Shown: piece after piece, positions 9,084 to 18,510 of the stretch
Numbering within the stretch: position 1 is the stretch's first letter
Layout of the letters: the number at the start of each line of letters is the position of its first letter
Assembly (NCBI RefSeq): GCF_003583935.1
Contig: NZ_QYRN01000002.1
Location: forward strand, 372,001 to 436,000
Origin: Aureimonas flava
GTDB taxonomy: Bacteria > Pseudomonadota > Alphaproteobacteria > Rhizobiales > Rhizobiaceae
Length of the DNA: 64,000 nucleotides
Direction: 5' to 3'
Program-made: the position numbers and the translations under genes
Notes under the pieces: model-generated
Told to the model about the DNA's origin: nothing
The model's input: only the letters and a program-made list of their open reading frames with translations
The model's database searches: none

Positions 9084-10541
9084 TCAGGCCGCCGGGCGTG
9101 CCGTGTCGGGAAACAGGACGCGGGCGCGCGCGTCCAGCGCGCGGCGCACCGACAGCGGCACCTGCCGGCGCGACTTGGCGCGGGGCAGCGCCATCTCCGC
9201 CATCGGCGCGACGTCCGGGTGCATCGACTGGCGCTCGGCCCCGTTGTCGAAGGCGAGATGCTCCAGATTGTCGACGAAGCTTTCCGCCGGCAGCCCCTCG
9301 GCGAGGAGCAGCGCGTGCCGGGCAAGCTCGACATGCAGGTAGAGGATCGTGTCCCCCGCCGCTGTTTCACGTGTGACGCCGATCCCGTCCACCAGCGTCG
9401 AGGCGTGCGCGAGGATGCCGCCGATGCCGATGGCATGGTCGGGCGACACCAGGAGGTCGCGCGCCGGAACGCCGGGAGCCACGGCCCCGGCGCGGATGCG
9501 GATCGGCAGAACCCGGAGCGGGTCGGCGAAGCGGGTCGCCACCGTCTGCCGGCCGATCCATCGTACCGCCTCCGCGGCTCCGTCCGCCGTGAGCACCAGG
9601 TCGCCCGGCCGCAGGTCCTCCACCGCCACCGGCCCGGCGGGGGTCGCGAGCCGCGTGCCGGGCCGGAAGCACACCGGCGCGACGTCCACCCCGATCGCGC
9701 CGGTGGTCGCGGCATCGCCCGCGGTGGCGCCCACGGGGCCCGATCCCGAGCCGCCCGCGCCGGTGGCGGCAGCGTCGCCACTCGCCGCCCCGGCGCCCCC
9801 GCTCGCTCCCGAGCCGACGCCCGAACCCGTGGCGGTGCCGCTGGACGAGCCGCCGGCCGCCGCCATCGCGTCCTTGGCGGCCGCCTCTGCGGCGCTCCCG
9901 CCGCTCCCCGAGCCCGAGGCCGTCTCCGTTCCGTCGGACGCGCCGCCGCCCCCTTCGCCGCCCGCGCTCTCCGATCCGCCGGCCTCGCCCGAGCCGCCCG
10001 CCGCCGCGCCGTCCCCGGATGCGGCGGTGCCCTCGCCGCGATCGGCGCCGCTCTCGCGCGCGGCGCCCCCGGCGGAGGTCGTCCCGCCGGCACCACCGGC
10101 CGCCGCCGCGCCCGAGCCGCCGGCCGTGCCCGCACCGCCGACGCCCGTCGCGCCCTGACCCGTGCCGGGTGCGGCGGCGGCTCCCGGAGCGCCGGCGAGC
10201 CGCGTGGCGGCCGCGTTCGCCGCGCCGCTGCCGCTCGTGGCCGCCGGCCCGGCGCTCTGGTGGCTCTCGCCCGACCCGTCGCCGGTGCCCTCGCGGCCGG
10301 CGGTGCCGCCCGCTTCCGCATCGGCGGCGGCGGCCTCGCCGCCGGCGCGCGCCGTGCCGCCGCTTGCGGCCGCCATGGCCGCGCCCGGCGTCGCGGCCGC
10401 CGAGGCGATGCTGCCCGACATGGCGACGCTGGCCGCCGCCGAGGTGTTCGCGCCGCCCGTGGACGAGGCGCCGCCCGGCCGGTCGCGGCCGCCGCCTTCG
10501 CCGGCGCCGGCGTCTTCCTGCATGTCCTCGGTCTCGGTCAC
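9084..10541 (-). CDS. Gly/Ala/Ser-rich secreted protein with C-terminal Hint_2 domain
   Basis: 485 residues from GTG 10541, chosen because AAGGA lies seven bases upstream; the ATG at 10523 has no usable site. Residues ~1-285 are extreme low complexity (Gly, Ala, Ser, Thr, some Glu/Asp). At residue 291 a Hint_2 domain begins: CFRPGTRLATPAGPVAVEDL, then PGDLVLTAD, VRWIGRQ, SPDHAIGIGG. Hint (Hedgehog/intein) domains cleave or rearrange the peptide bond just before their first Cys. In alphaproteobacteria Hint_2 often sits at the C-terminus of type I-exported proteins, where it may release or attach the N-terminal part. The Ser/Thr-rich N-terminus is a plausible glycan acceptor for the surrounding transferases. 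The gene is convergent with the TPR-GT32 gene, leaving only three bases between them. Confidence 0.75.
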   Translation of the reverse strand: MTETEDMQEDAGAGEGGGRDRPGGASSTGGANTSAAASVAMSGSIASAAATPGAAMAAASGGTARAGGEAAAADAEAGGTAGREGTGDGSGESHQSAGPAATSGSGAANAAATRLAGAPGAAAAPGTGQGATGVGGAGTAGGSGAAAAGGAGGTTSAGGAARESGADRGEGTAASGDGAAAGGSGEAGGSESAGGEGGGGASDGTETASGSGSGGSAAEAAAKDAMAAAGGSSSGTATGSGVGSGASGGAGAASGDAAATGAGGSGSGPVGATAGDAATTGAIGVDVAPVCFRPGTRLATPAGPVAVEDLRPGDLVLTADGAAEAVRWIGRQTVATRFADPLRVLPIRIRAGAVAPGVPARDLLVSPDHAIGIGGILAHASTLVDGIGVTRETAAGDTILYLHVELARHALLLAEGLPAESFVDNLEHLAFDNGAERQSMHPDVAPMAEMALPRAKSRRQVPLSVRRALDARARVLFPDTARPAA

Positions 10542-10734
10542 GGGCCGGTCCTTCGCGGGGCGGATGGGGTCGAGCCTACCTTGCGGCCGGCCCGGCGCGC
10601 CCGCAAGCGAGACCTCCCGACAGGGCAAGCAAAGGGTGAACGCGCAGGGGCCGGGGCGCGCGGGGTCAGGCCGCCGCCAGCCAGCCCTGCGATGACGGGC
10701 GCCCGATCATCCCGCGCCCGAGCCGGAACACGCG

Positions 10735-13263
10735 ATGGACTGGACCGAACTCCTGCGCGCCGATCCCGCGCTGGCGCTGCCGGAGCGTCACGCCGAGGCC
10801 CTGACCCGCGCCGCCGCCCGCCGCTTCCGAGAGGGGGCGCCGGGCGACGCGCTGGTGCTCCTGCGGCGGCGCATGCGCCTGAGCCAGCCGCCGGCGGCGG
10901 CCGAGTGCGCGCTGCTCGCCCTGACGGCCTCGGCGGCGGGCGCGCGCGCCGAGGCCGACGCGGCACTGGCCGAGGCGCTCCTCGCCGACCCGCTGGACCC
11001 GGCGACCGGGCTCGTCGGCCTGCGCCTCGCCGTCGGCCGCGAGGCGGTGGCGGCGGCCGCCCGGCGCATCCTGGCCGGCCCCGCCGCCGGCGACGACGCC
11101 GTGGCGCAGGCTCTGGGAGCCCTCCTCTCGGCCGGCGAGGACGCCGTGCCCCGCCTCGACTTCGCGGACGGGCACCTGACCGGCTGGGCGGCCTGGCGCG
11201 GCGAGCCGGCGCCCGCCCTCCTCCTGTTCGGGCCGGGCGGCGAGCGGCGCCACGTGCTGGCCGTCTGCCCGGACCTCGCCTTCCTGCCGCCCGGCGCCCG
11301 AGGCGCGCGGATCGATCTGGCCGTGGGCGGCACGCTCGCCGGCTGGCGCCTCGAGCGGGACGGCCGGGTGGTGGCGCAAGGGCCGCTGCACGCCCGCTCG
11401 CGCCACCGCGCGCCCCGCCCGACCGCCCTCCCCCCGCGAGCCGTGCCGCCGCGCCGCCCGATCCGGGTGGTGATGCCGGTCCACGGCGACCCGGACACGA
11501 CGCGCGAGGCGCTGCGGGCAGCGGTGCTGGAGGTCGGGCGCCAGCCCGGCGCCCGGCTCGTGGCGGTGGACGACTGTTCGCCCGTACCCGCGATCACGGC
11601 GCTCCTGGAAAGCTTCGCCGCGCGCGGCCTCCTGGAGCTTCGCCGCACCCCGGTGAACCTCGGCTTTCCGGGCGCGGTGGCGCTCGGCCTCGACGGGGCG
11701 GACGGGCTCGACGCGCTGGTGCTCAACGCCGACGCGACGCTGCCGGCCGGCGCGCTCGCGCGCCTTGCGGCGGCGGCCTACGCGGCGCCCGACATCGGCA
11801 CCGTCACCCCCCTGTCCAACAACGGCGAATGGACGAGCTGGCCCCTTCTCGGCCGGGCCGCCCCCGTCCCCCCGCAGGCTGAGGCCGCCCGCCTCGACGC
11901 GGCGGCACGCCGCCTCGGGGCGGCGCCGGTGGACCTGCCCAACGGCGTCGGCTTCGCCCTGTTCGTGCGCCACGACTGCCTGGCCGCGATCGGCGCGCCC
12001 GCCCGGATCTACGAACGCGGCTATTTCGAGGATCTCGAATGGACGCTGGAGGCGAGGAGGGCCGGCTATCGCAACGTCGCCGCGCCCGACCTCTTCGTGC
12101 CCCATCACGGGTCGCGGTCCTTCGGGACGGACAAGGCGCTGCTGGTGGCGCGCAACCTGCGGCGCCTGCGCCGCCGCTATCCCGCGGTCCGCGAGGCGAG
12201 CGCCGCGTTTCGCGCCGCCGACCCGCTGCGCGCCGCCCGGGCCCGGCTGGAGGAGGCCTGCCCGCCGGCCGGCCGGCCGACGCTCCTGGTCGGCCCCGCC
12301 GGCAGCCCGACGCTGGCCGAACGGCTGCATCGCCTTGGCCCGACGGCAGGGGGCGCGACGGAAAGGGGCACGGCGGCAGGGGGCACGGTGGTGCTGCGCT
12401 GGCGCCGCGCCGGCGCGGCGCTCTGCGTCGAGCTCGTGCGCCCGGACGGCGGCGCGCCGCAGTCGCTCGCCTTCGACGCCCTCGCCGAGGCGGACGCCCT
12501 CGCCGCCTGGCTGGCGGCGCTCGCCCCCCGCCGCGTCGAGCTGGCGGGCCCGGTGCCGCCCGCCGGCCTCAGCGACGCGATCCTGCGGCTGGACGGCCCC
12601 TTCGCGATCCTGGCGGGCGACCCCGAGGCGGGCGCGGCCGAACCGCTGGCGGCGCATTTCGCCGCCTGGCGCGCCCGCCTCGGCGACCGCTGGATCGAGG
12701 GGCTCGCGCAGGACCGGGCGACGCACGCGGTTCTCGCACGGCTCCTGCACGGCGACCCCGTCGCCGGCCGCCTCGTGACCGACGCGCCCGAACCGCGGCC
12801 CGCCGCGCCCCACCCCGCGCCCCACTCCGCGCACCCCCCGGCGCCCACCGGGCCGCTGGCGCTGGTGATGGCCGTGCCGGCCCCGGCCTCGCTCGGCTTC
12901 GCCCGGACGCTCGGTGCCGCGCTCGCCGCGCGGGGGGCGCGGCTCGCCGTGCTGGGCGCCAGCGCCGACGACCTCGCGCTGATCGGCCGGGGCGTCGGCG
13001 TCACCGGACGCCTGGAGGCGGGCGAGTTCGCGCCCGCCGCCGCCGCGGTCGGCGCGGCGGCCCTGGCGCTGCCGCCCGCCGACCCCTCGCTCGCCCTGTT
13101 CGAGCGCCTCGAGGCGCAGACCGGCCTGCCCGGCGCCCGGGTCGACTGGGGCGGCGCACCGCCCGCCCCACCCGCCTCCTCCCTTGTTCTCGACCGGAGC
13201 CGCGATGAGCGACACACCGTCCAAGCCCTCGTCGATTGGTTCGCTGGTCGCCTCGCGCCGTAG
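10735..13263 (+). CDS. GT2-family glycosyltransferase, multidomain (842 aa)
   Basis: Residues 1-130 are helical and TPR-like. Around 138-215 is a GW module (LDFADGHLTGWAAW). Residues 242-480 form a GT2 (GT-A) domain: PIRVVMPVHGDPDTTREAL, then AVDDCSP, VNLGFPGAVALGL, and VLNADATL where the metal-binding DxD of other GT2 enzymes is expected (here Asn-Ala-Asp), followed by LPNGVGFALFVRHDCL and YFEDLEWTLEARRAGY, the usual acceptor/base region (ED). The remaining ~350 residues are Ala-rich and unrecognised. It probably transfers sugars in the cytoplasm to a lipid or protein carrier. Two short direct repeats of a GGCACGG-type unit occur near 12345-12390. Its end overlaps the next gene by 59 bases, so the two are coupled. 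Confidence 0.75.
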   Translation: MDWTELLRADPALALPERHAEALTRAAARRFREGAPGDALVLLRRRMRLSQPPAAAECALLALTASAAGARAEADAALAEALLADPLDPATGLVGLRLAVGREAVAAAARRILAGPAAGDDAVAQALGALLSAGEDAVPRLDFADGHLTGWAAWRGEPAPALLLFGPGGERRHVLAVCPDLAFLPPGARGARIDLAVGGTLAGWRLERDGRVVAQGPLHARSRHRAPRPTALPPRAVPPRRPIRVVMPVHGDPDTTREALRAAVLEVGRQPGARLVAVDDCSPVPAITALLESFAARGLLELRRTPVNLGFPGAVALGLDGADGLDALVLNADATLPAGALARLAAAAYAAPDIGTVTPLSNNGEWTSWPLLGRAAPVPPQAEAARLDAAARRLGAAPVDLPNGVGFALFVRHDCLAAIGAPARIYERGYFEDLEWTLEARRAGYRNVAAPDLFVPHHGSRSFGTDKALLVARNLRRLRRRYPAVREASAAFRAADPLRAARARLEEACPPAGRPTLLVGPAGSPTLAERLHRLGPTAGGATERGTAAGGTVVLRWRRAGAALCVELVRPDGGAPQSLAFDALAEADALAAWLAALAPRRVELAGPVPPAGLSDAILRLDGPFAILAGDPEAGAAEPLAAHFAAWRARLGDRWIEGLAQDRATHAVLARLLHGDPVAGRLVTDAPEPRPAAPHPAPHSAHPPAPTGPLALVMAVPAPASLGFARTLGAALAARGARLAVLGASADDLALIGRGVGVTGRLEAGEFAPAAAAVGAAALALPPADPSLALFERLEAQTGLPGARVDWGGAPPAPPASSLVLDRSRDERHTVQALVDWFAGRLAP

Positions 13264-15607
13264 GCGCCGGGGCCACGCCGACGCCGGCCAGGCCGCGCCC
13301 GAGGACGGCGCCCTGCGCCTCCAAGCCCGGCGCACCGGCGAGACGCTGATCGAGGGCCATGCCGCCGACCCCGGCGATCCCGAGCGCCGCTTCGTGGTGG
13401 AGCTGCTGCTCGACGGCGTGCCCGTGGCCCTCGCGCGGGCCGAGCAGCGGCTCGCCGCCGCCGGCGACGGCGCCCCCGTGGGCGACGGCTGCCACGGCTT
13501 CGCGTTCGCGCTCGACCCGGCCGTGCTGCCGTTCGCGGCGGTGGCGCAGGTGCGGCTGGCCAACGGCGGCGAGCCGGTGGGCGAGCCGATCGCGCTGCAC
13601 GGGGGCGAGCCCTTCGCCCCCTCGCCCGCTCCCGCCGGCGAGGTGCGCTGGCTGGGCGGGCTCGAGCTCGCCGGCTGGGTGCACCGCGCCGGCGCCGAGG
13701 GCGCACCGCCGCGGATCGAGGCGCACATCGACGACGCGACGGTCTCGCTCGCGTGGGCCGACGGGTGGCGCGAGGTTCGGCGCGGCGCGACGCTGCGCGC
13801 CGAGCCCGCCTTTCGCCTGCGCCTGCCCGACCGCTTCGCCGACGGGCGCCTGCACGAGGTGGAGGTCTTCGCCGACGGCCAGCCCCTGCCCGGCGGTCCC
13901 TTGCGCCTCCTCGCCTTCGCCGACGGCCTGGCCGCCCATCTCGAGGCGCGGGCCGAAACGGAGGGCGAGCGGCTGCGCGGCGAGCGTTTCGACCGCTGGT
14001 TTCCGAACGGCGTGCCGTTCTCCGAGTTCGACCGCTGGAGCGTGCGTTTCCCGCTTCCCTCGCCCCGGCCGCAGGCGGCGCGGCCCTTCGCCGTGGCCGT
14101 GTGCGGCGAGGAGGGGGCCGAGGCGAGCCTTGCGGCCGGCGCGCTGGATCGCTCGGGCGAATGGATCGGCGTGGTGCTCCCCGAGCGCGACGGCCGCTTC
14201 GATCCGGCCGACCTCCAGGGCTTCCTGGAAGGCGAGGCGGCGGATTGCGACACGGTGCTTCTTATGCAGGCCGGGACGCTGGCCCGGCCCGGCGGGCCGG
14301 AGCGCCTTCTCCAGGCGCTGGGGGACGAGCCCGCCGCCGCCGTCGCCTACGGCGACCGGCTTCTCCTCCTGGAGGACGGCGAGCCGGTGCCGCTGGCAGG
14401 CACCGCCTTCGACACCGAGCGGGCGCTGGAGCAGGGCAGCGCCGGCGCTCCCTTCGCCATGCGGCGCGGGGCGGTGCTGGCCGCGCTCGGCGAGGGCGCG
14501 GGCGACCTCGACCGGATCTTCCTCCATCCGCTGGACCGGGGCTTTGCCGGCACGCCGCTGCATCTGCACGTGCCGGGCTTCGGCTTCGCCGTGCCCCCCT
14601 CGCCGGCCGGCGGCGCCGAGCGGCTGGCCGAGGCGGTGCGGGCGCATCTTGGCGCGCGCGGCACCGTTGCCGCGGTGGAGCCGCGCCCGGCCGCCACGCT
14701 GCCCGCCGTGCGCGTCGGGCGCGAGCCGGCGGCGGGCGCCTGCGCCATCCTGATCGACGCCGGCTGGCACGACGAGGCGACTGTCGCCGCCGCGCTGGAC
14801 GCGCTGGAGCCGACGCGGCGCCGCCGGGGGGCAAGCATTCTGGTGTCCTCGCCGAGGCTCGACGAGCGCGCGGCGGCACGCCTCCGGCTCGGCGGCGTCG
14901 AGGTCCGGCTCGCGCACGCCGCGCGCTCGCCGGCGCGCCGGCTGAGCGAGGCGGCGGGGCATCTGGGCGGCGAGACGCTGTGCCTCCTGGACGCGGGCCT
15001 CGCGCCGCTCGACGACCGCTGGCTGGACGAGCTCCTGGGCCGGCTCGCGGATCCGGGAACCGGGCTCGTCGCGCCGCTGCTGGTGGGGCGGGCGGGCGAC
15101 GTCGTGGAGGCGGGACTGGCGCTCGACCTCGGAACCGCGCCGCGACCGCGCTTCGGCGGACGGGGCGCGGAGGATCCCGGCCACGGCGACCTGCTCCTGG
15201 TGGCCCATCAGGTCGCGGCGGTGGGACCGGCCGCCCTGGCGACGCGGCGGGCCGACTTCCTGGCGCTCGGCGGCTTCGACCCGGTGCTGTTCCCGCGCCA
15301 TCTCTTCGCCGCCGACTACGCGCTGAAGCTGCAGGCGCTGGGGCGCCGCGTGGTGGTGACGCCCGACGCGCGCCTCCTGCGCTCGGAGGCGGCCGCGCTC
15401 GCCATGCCCCCCCTCGCCGCCGGCCTCGCGCGCGAGGTCGACACCCTGTCGGCCCGCTGGGGCCACGTCCTTGCGTCCGATCCCTTCGCGAACCCGCTGC
15501 TGCGGCGCGGCGGGGATGGGTTCGACGGACTCGCCTGGCCGCCCGCCGACGCCGCGCCGCGCACCGGGCTGGTGGGCCCGCCGCGCGCGGTGGCGCCCGG
15601 CTGGTGA
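13205..15607 (+). CDS. Tandem GW-module protein with GT2-like C-terminal domain
   Basis: 800 residues from ATG 13205 (GGAG five bases upstream), beginning 59 bases inside the preceding GT gene. The Lys/Arg-rich first 25 residues lead into two GW-type modules: about 37-130 (ending GDGCHGFAFAL) and about 147-235 (LGGLELAGWVH, GW at 157-158). After an unrecognised middle, residues ~515-790 look like a degenerate GT2 domain: ACAILIDAGWHDEATVAAAL, LDAGLAPLDDRWLDELL in the DxD position, and FLALGGFDPVLFPRHLFAAD, the usual GGFD box. Catalytic competence is uncertain. It probably acts with the upstream GT2 enzyme. The shared modules suggest that GW domains organise the island's enzymes, for example through a common glycan or scaffold. 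Confidence 0.6.
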   Translation: MSDTPSKPSSIGSLVASRRRRRGHADAGQAAPEDGALRLQARRTGETLIEGHAADPGDPERRFVVELLLDGVPVALARAEQRLAAAGDGAPVGDGCHGFAFALDPAVLPFAAVAQVRLANGGEPVGEPIALHGGEPFAPSPAPAGEVRWLGGLELAGWVHRAGAEGAPPRIEAHIDDATVSLAWADGWREVRRGATLRAEPAFRLRLPDRFADGRLHEVEVFADGQPLPGGPLRLLAFADGLAAHLEARAETEGERLRGERFDRWFPNGVPFSEFDRWSVRFPLPSPRPQAARPFAVAVCGEEGAEASLAAGALDRSGEWIGVVLPERDGRFDPADLQGFLEGEAADCDTVLLMQAGTLARPGGPERLLQALGDEPAAAVAYGDRLLLLEDGEPVPLAGTAFDTERALEQGSAGAPFAMRRGAVLAALGEGAGDLDRIFLHPLDRGFAGTPLHLHVPGFGFAVPPSPAGGAERLAEAVRAHLGARGTVAAVEPRPAATLPAVRVGREPAAGACAILIDAGWHDEATVAAALDALEPTRRRRGASILVSSPRLDERAAARLRLGGVEVRLAHAARSPARRLSEAAGHLGGETLCLLDAGLAPLDDRWLDELLGRLADPGTGLVAPLLVGRAGDVVEAGLALDLGTAPRPRFGGRGAEDPGHGDLLLVAHQVAAVGPAALATRRADFLALGGFDPVLFPRHLFAADYALKLQALGRRVVVTPDARLLRSEAAALAMPPLAAGLAREVDTLSARWGHVLASDPFANPLLRRGGDGFDGLAWPPADAAPRTGLVGPPRAVAPGW

Positions 15608-15626
15608 GGCGGCCGGCGCCGCGCCG

Positions 15627-17414
15627 TCAGAACAGGATGTCGTCGAAATCGTCGCCCGCCGCCGGGGAGGCGTCGGCGCCCGCCCCCGGCACCGCCGCGG
15701 GCGGGCCCAGCGCCGCGGCGAACACGCCGCGCTCCTCCTTCATCGTGTAGCCGGCGCAAAGGACCGCATCGAGCCGTGCGGCGTCCGCCGGCGGCAGCTC
15801 GGCCTCCGCCGGCTCGCCCACGAGCGTCCCGACGGCGGCGGACAGGGCGCGCATCACCCGCGTGCCCTCTTCATGCAGCGCCATCATCCGAAGCACGGAG
15901 CGGATCTCGTCGCCCATGCCGTCGGCCGCCTCGGCGCTGGCCGCGAGCGCCCGGCAACTGTCTCCCTCGGCCGCCGCGAGGCCCGCGCAGGCCGCGGTGA
16001 GGTTGCGGTCCACGCTCGCCTCGGCTTCGGCGATGGCGGGCAGGAGCCGGCCGGCCAGATCGCGCGTGGCCTCCGCCGCCTGCTCGATGCCGGCGCGGAT
16101 CGTGTCCACCTCGGCACGGGCCTGCGAGGACTGCTCGCGGATCACGCGGGCGATGTAGCCGATCGTCTCGTCGCCGCCCTCCACGTGGGCGGCCTGGATC
16201 GCGGCGTTGAGACCGGCGAGGTTGAGGTGGAACTCGAGACCCGTCATCTGATCGGTCATCTCGATCAGGAGGGCGGTGCGCTCGACGCTGCGCGCCAGGC
16301 TCGCGGCGAGCGCCCGGCGCGCCTCGCCGCCGGCCTCCATGGCGGCGCGCAGGCGCGAGGCGCCGCCTTCCAGCGCGGCGACGCCCCGCCCCGCGACCTC
16401 GGGCACGCGCAGGCTTTCCAGGACGCGGCCGCAATCGTCCAACCGGTCGGCGATGGCCGCGAGGTCGAGCGCCAGCCGGTCCATCAGGGCGCCGTAGGTC
16501 GCCGCCAGGTCGTCGAGCTGCGCCATCTCCAGCCGCGCCACGCGGTGGATCGCGGCCCGGCGGTGGGCGGGCGCGAGCGGCGCCTCGCCCGGCTCGAAGG
16601 TCCCGTCCCGAGCGAGCGGCCCGATCCGGTCGAGATTGCGCACCGTGTGCTCCAGCCGCTGGCGCGCCATGTCGTGCGCCTGGAGGCCCATCACCGCGGC
16701 CGCCACCGCGCGCCACACGGCGGTGAAGGCGACCTGCGCCTCCTCGCGCTTCGACGCGGCCACGTCCTGCTCCTCGGCCATCCGCCCGATCAGGGCCTGG
16801 AACCCGTGCGCGAGCTCGCGCCCGTCCACCGTCGCGAGGCTGCGCCCGACGATCGCGCGGCTTTCCTGGAGCGCGGCGCGCAAGGTGTCCATGCGCTCGT
16901 CGATCGACTGGGCGACCGCGGTACCGGAGGTGACGAGATCATCCACCGTGCGCGAGAAGGACACGAGGTCGACCTCGGCCCCCTTCATGCTCTCGACCTG
17001 GGCGCGGGCAATCACCACGATGTAGTCCAGCACCCGGAACACGGTCTTGAGCGAGGCGGACCCGTCGCGCGCGCGCTCCACCGCCGCGTTCAGCTCGCCG
17101 ATCCGGTCCCGCCGCTCGGCGGTGAGGCGCCATGCCGTCTCGACGCTGGCCGCCGCCTCGACCAGGCCGCCGCGCGCCTCGGCCATCACCGGGTGGGTGA
17201 AGACTTCGGTCGCCCGCGCGATGCCCTCGCGCACCTCGGCGATGCGCCCGTGCGCCGTGCGCAGGCGCTCGCCCACCTCCAGGAAGACGCTTTCGCTCGC
17301 CACGGTCCAGCGCGTGATGCCGAGCACCAGGCGATCGAGCTCGTCGGGCGGACCGGCGGAAGGGGCGGCCTCGCCGCCGGGCACGGACGGGATCTGGGGG
17401 AGCGTCGTCGTCAT
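15627..17414 (-). CDS. Soluble MCP-like chemotaxis protein (last gene of che operon)
   Basis: 595 residues, strongly helical, no membrane segment and no obvious sensor domain. Residues ~385-435 resemble the hairpin tip of methyl-accepting chemotaxis proteins ([18 protein letters not shown]; classical receptors have [11 protein letters not shown]), but Glu is replaced by Gln and Arg by His, so contact with CheA/CheW may be altered. The C-terminus ends in Asp-Asp-Phe-Asp-Asp. The ATG at 17414 overlaps the cheB stop (ATGA), so it is translationally coupled to cheB. It is probably a cytoplasmic coiled-coil component of the array or an adaptor that damps signalling. An alternative is a diverged energy-taxis receptor. 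Membership of the operon is firm; the molecular role is inferred. Confidence 0.65.
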   Translation of the reverse strand: MTTTLPQIPSVPGGEAAPSAGPPDELDRLVLGITRWTVASESVFLEVGERLRTAHGRIAEVREGIARATEVFTHPVMAEARGGLVEAAASVETAWRLTAERRDRIGELNAAVERARDGSASLKTVFRVLDYIVVIARAQVESMKGAEVDLVSFSRTVDDLVTSGTAVAQSIDERMDTLRAALQESRAIVGRSLATVDGRELAHGFQALIGRMAEEQDVAASKREEAQVAFTAVWRAVAAAVMGLQAHDMARQRLEHTVRNLDRIGPLARDGTFEPGEAPLAPAHRRAAIHRVARLEMAQLDDLAATYGALMDRLALDLAAIADRLDDCGRVLESLRVPEVAGRGVAALEGGASRLRAAMEAGGEARRALAASLARSVERTALLIEMTDQMTGLEFHLNLAGLNAAIQAAHVEGGDETIGYIARVIREQSSQARAEVDTIRAGIEQAAEATRDLAGRLLPAIAEAEASVDRNLTAACAGLAAAEGDSCRALAASAEAADGMGDEIRSVLRMMALHEEGTRVMRALSAAVGTLVGEPAEAELPPADAARLDAVLCAGYTMKEERGVFAAALGPPAAVPGAGADASPAAGDDFDDILF

Positions 17415-18505
17415 CGCTTGACCGCCGCGGGCTTGGTGGAGGGATCGGCCGCCAATCGCAGGATCTCGGCCGGGATGCGGTCGAGCGGCAGCTCCGCCTC
17501 CACCGCGCCCGCCCGCATGGCTTCCCTGGGCATGCCGTAGACCACGCAACTGCCCTCGTCCTGGCCGAGCGTGCGCGCGCCGGCCGTGCGCAGCTCCAGC
17601 ATGCCCTTGGCGCCGTCGTCGCCCATGCCGGTCAGGATCACGCCCAGCGCGTTGGCGCCGGCCGCGCGCGCGGCCGAGCGGAACAGGACGTCCACCGAGG
17701 GGCGGTGGCGCGTGACCAGCGGCCCGTCGCGCACCTCCACGTGGTACTGCGCGCCGGAGCGCCGGAGCAGGAGATGGTGGTTGCCCGGCGCGATCAGCGC
17801 GAGCCCGGGCACCACGCGGTCGCCGGTCGCCGCCTCGCGCACCTCGATCCGGCAGAGCCCGTCGAGCCGGCGCGCGAAGGCGGTGGTGAAGCCGGCCGGC
17901 ATGTGCTGGACGATCACCATGCCCGGCGAGCTTTCGGGCAACGCCTCCAGGAGCCTGCGCAGCGCCTCCGTGCCGCCGGTCGAGGCGCCGACCACCACGA
18001 CCTTGTCGGTGGTTCGCTCGATCGGCCGGCCGGAGGCCGGCGGCAGGATCGCGTCGGCGGTCAGCTTCCGCGGGACGTCGATCGTGGCGGTGCGCGCCAC
18101 GACGCGCGCCCGGGAGGCGGCGCGCACGGCGTCGCAGATCCGCGTCCGGGCCTCCATCAGGAACTGCGGCGTGCCGACGCGCGGCTTGGTGATGATCTCC
18201 ACCGCGCCCGCCTCCAGCGCCTGCATGGCCATCTGCGAGCCCGCCTCGGCCAGCGAGGAGCAGATCACCACGGGCACGGGGCGCTGGCTCATCAGCTTCT
18301 GCACGAAGGTGATGCCGTCCATGCGCGGCATCTCGATGTCGCAGACGATGACGTCGGGCACCTCGTCGCGCATCCGCTCGGCCGCGAAATAGGGGTTGGA
18401 CGCGGTCGCGATCACCGCGATGTCGGCTTCGGCGTCGAGGATCTCGGTCAGGATCGTGCGCACGCTGGCGCTGTCGTCGACGATGAGGACGCGGATGGTT
18501 TTCAT
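17411..18505 (-). CDS. cheB: Chemotaxis protein-glutamate methylesterase CheB
   Basis: 364 residues. An N-terminal receiver ([11 protein letters not shown], phosphoacceptor Asp56 in [13 protein letters not shown], Lys in ITKPR) is joined to a C-terminal CheB methylesterase domain with the catalytic triad Ser175 (VVGASTGG), His201 (VQHMPAGF) and Asp297 (LTGMGDDG). It removes methyl groups from, and deamidates, receptors in the inner membrane; phosphorylation by CheA releases its inhibition and gives adaptation. The ATG at 18505 is used, but GTG 18514 overlapping the cheR stop is possible. It lies directly behind cheR, its enzymatic opposite. All key residues are present and the length is normal. 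Confidence 0.95.
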   Translation of the reverse strand: MKTIRVLIVDDSASVRTILTEILDAEADIAVIATASNPYFAAERMRDEVPDVIVCDIEMPRMDGITFVQKLMSQRPVPVVICSSLAEAGSQMAMQALEAGAVEIITKPRVGTPQFLMEARTRICDAVRAASRARVVARTATIDVPRKLTADAILPPASGRPIERTTDKVVVVGASTGGTEALRRLLEALPESSPGMVIVQHMPAGFTTAFARRLDGLCRIEVREAATGDRVVPGLALIAPGNHHLLLRRSGAQYHVEVRDGPLVTRHRPSVDVLFRSAARAAGANALGVILTGMGDDGAKGMLELRTAGARTLGQDEGSCVVYGMPREAMRAGAVEAELPLDRIPAEILRLAADPSTKPAAVKR

Positions 18506-18510
18506 GACCT

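Noticed and set aside
9084-10541. Intein interpretation of the Hint domain
   Set aside because: The Hint domain is at the C-terminus with no following extein and no homing endonuclease, so it is not a splicing intein.
12340-12395. Short direct repeats inside the GT2 gene as a possible mobile-element scar
   Set aside because: Only a few short GC-rich units in frame within an Ala/Gly linker; replication slippage is a simpler explanation.
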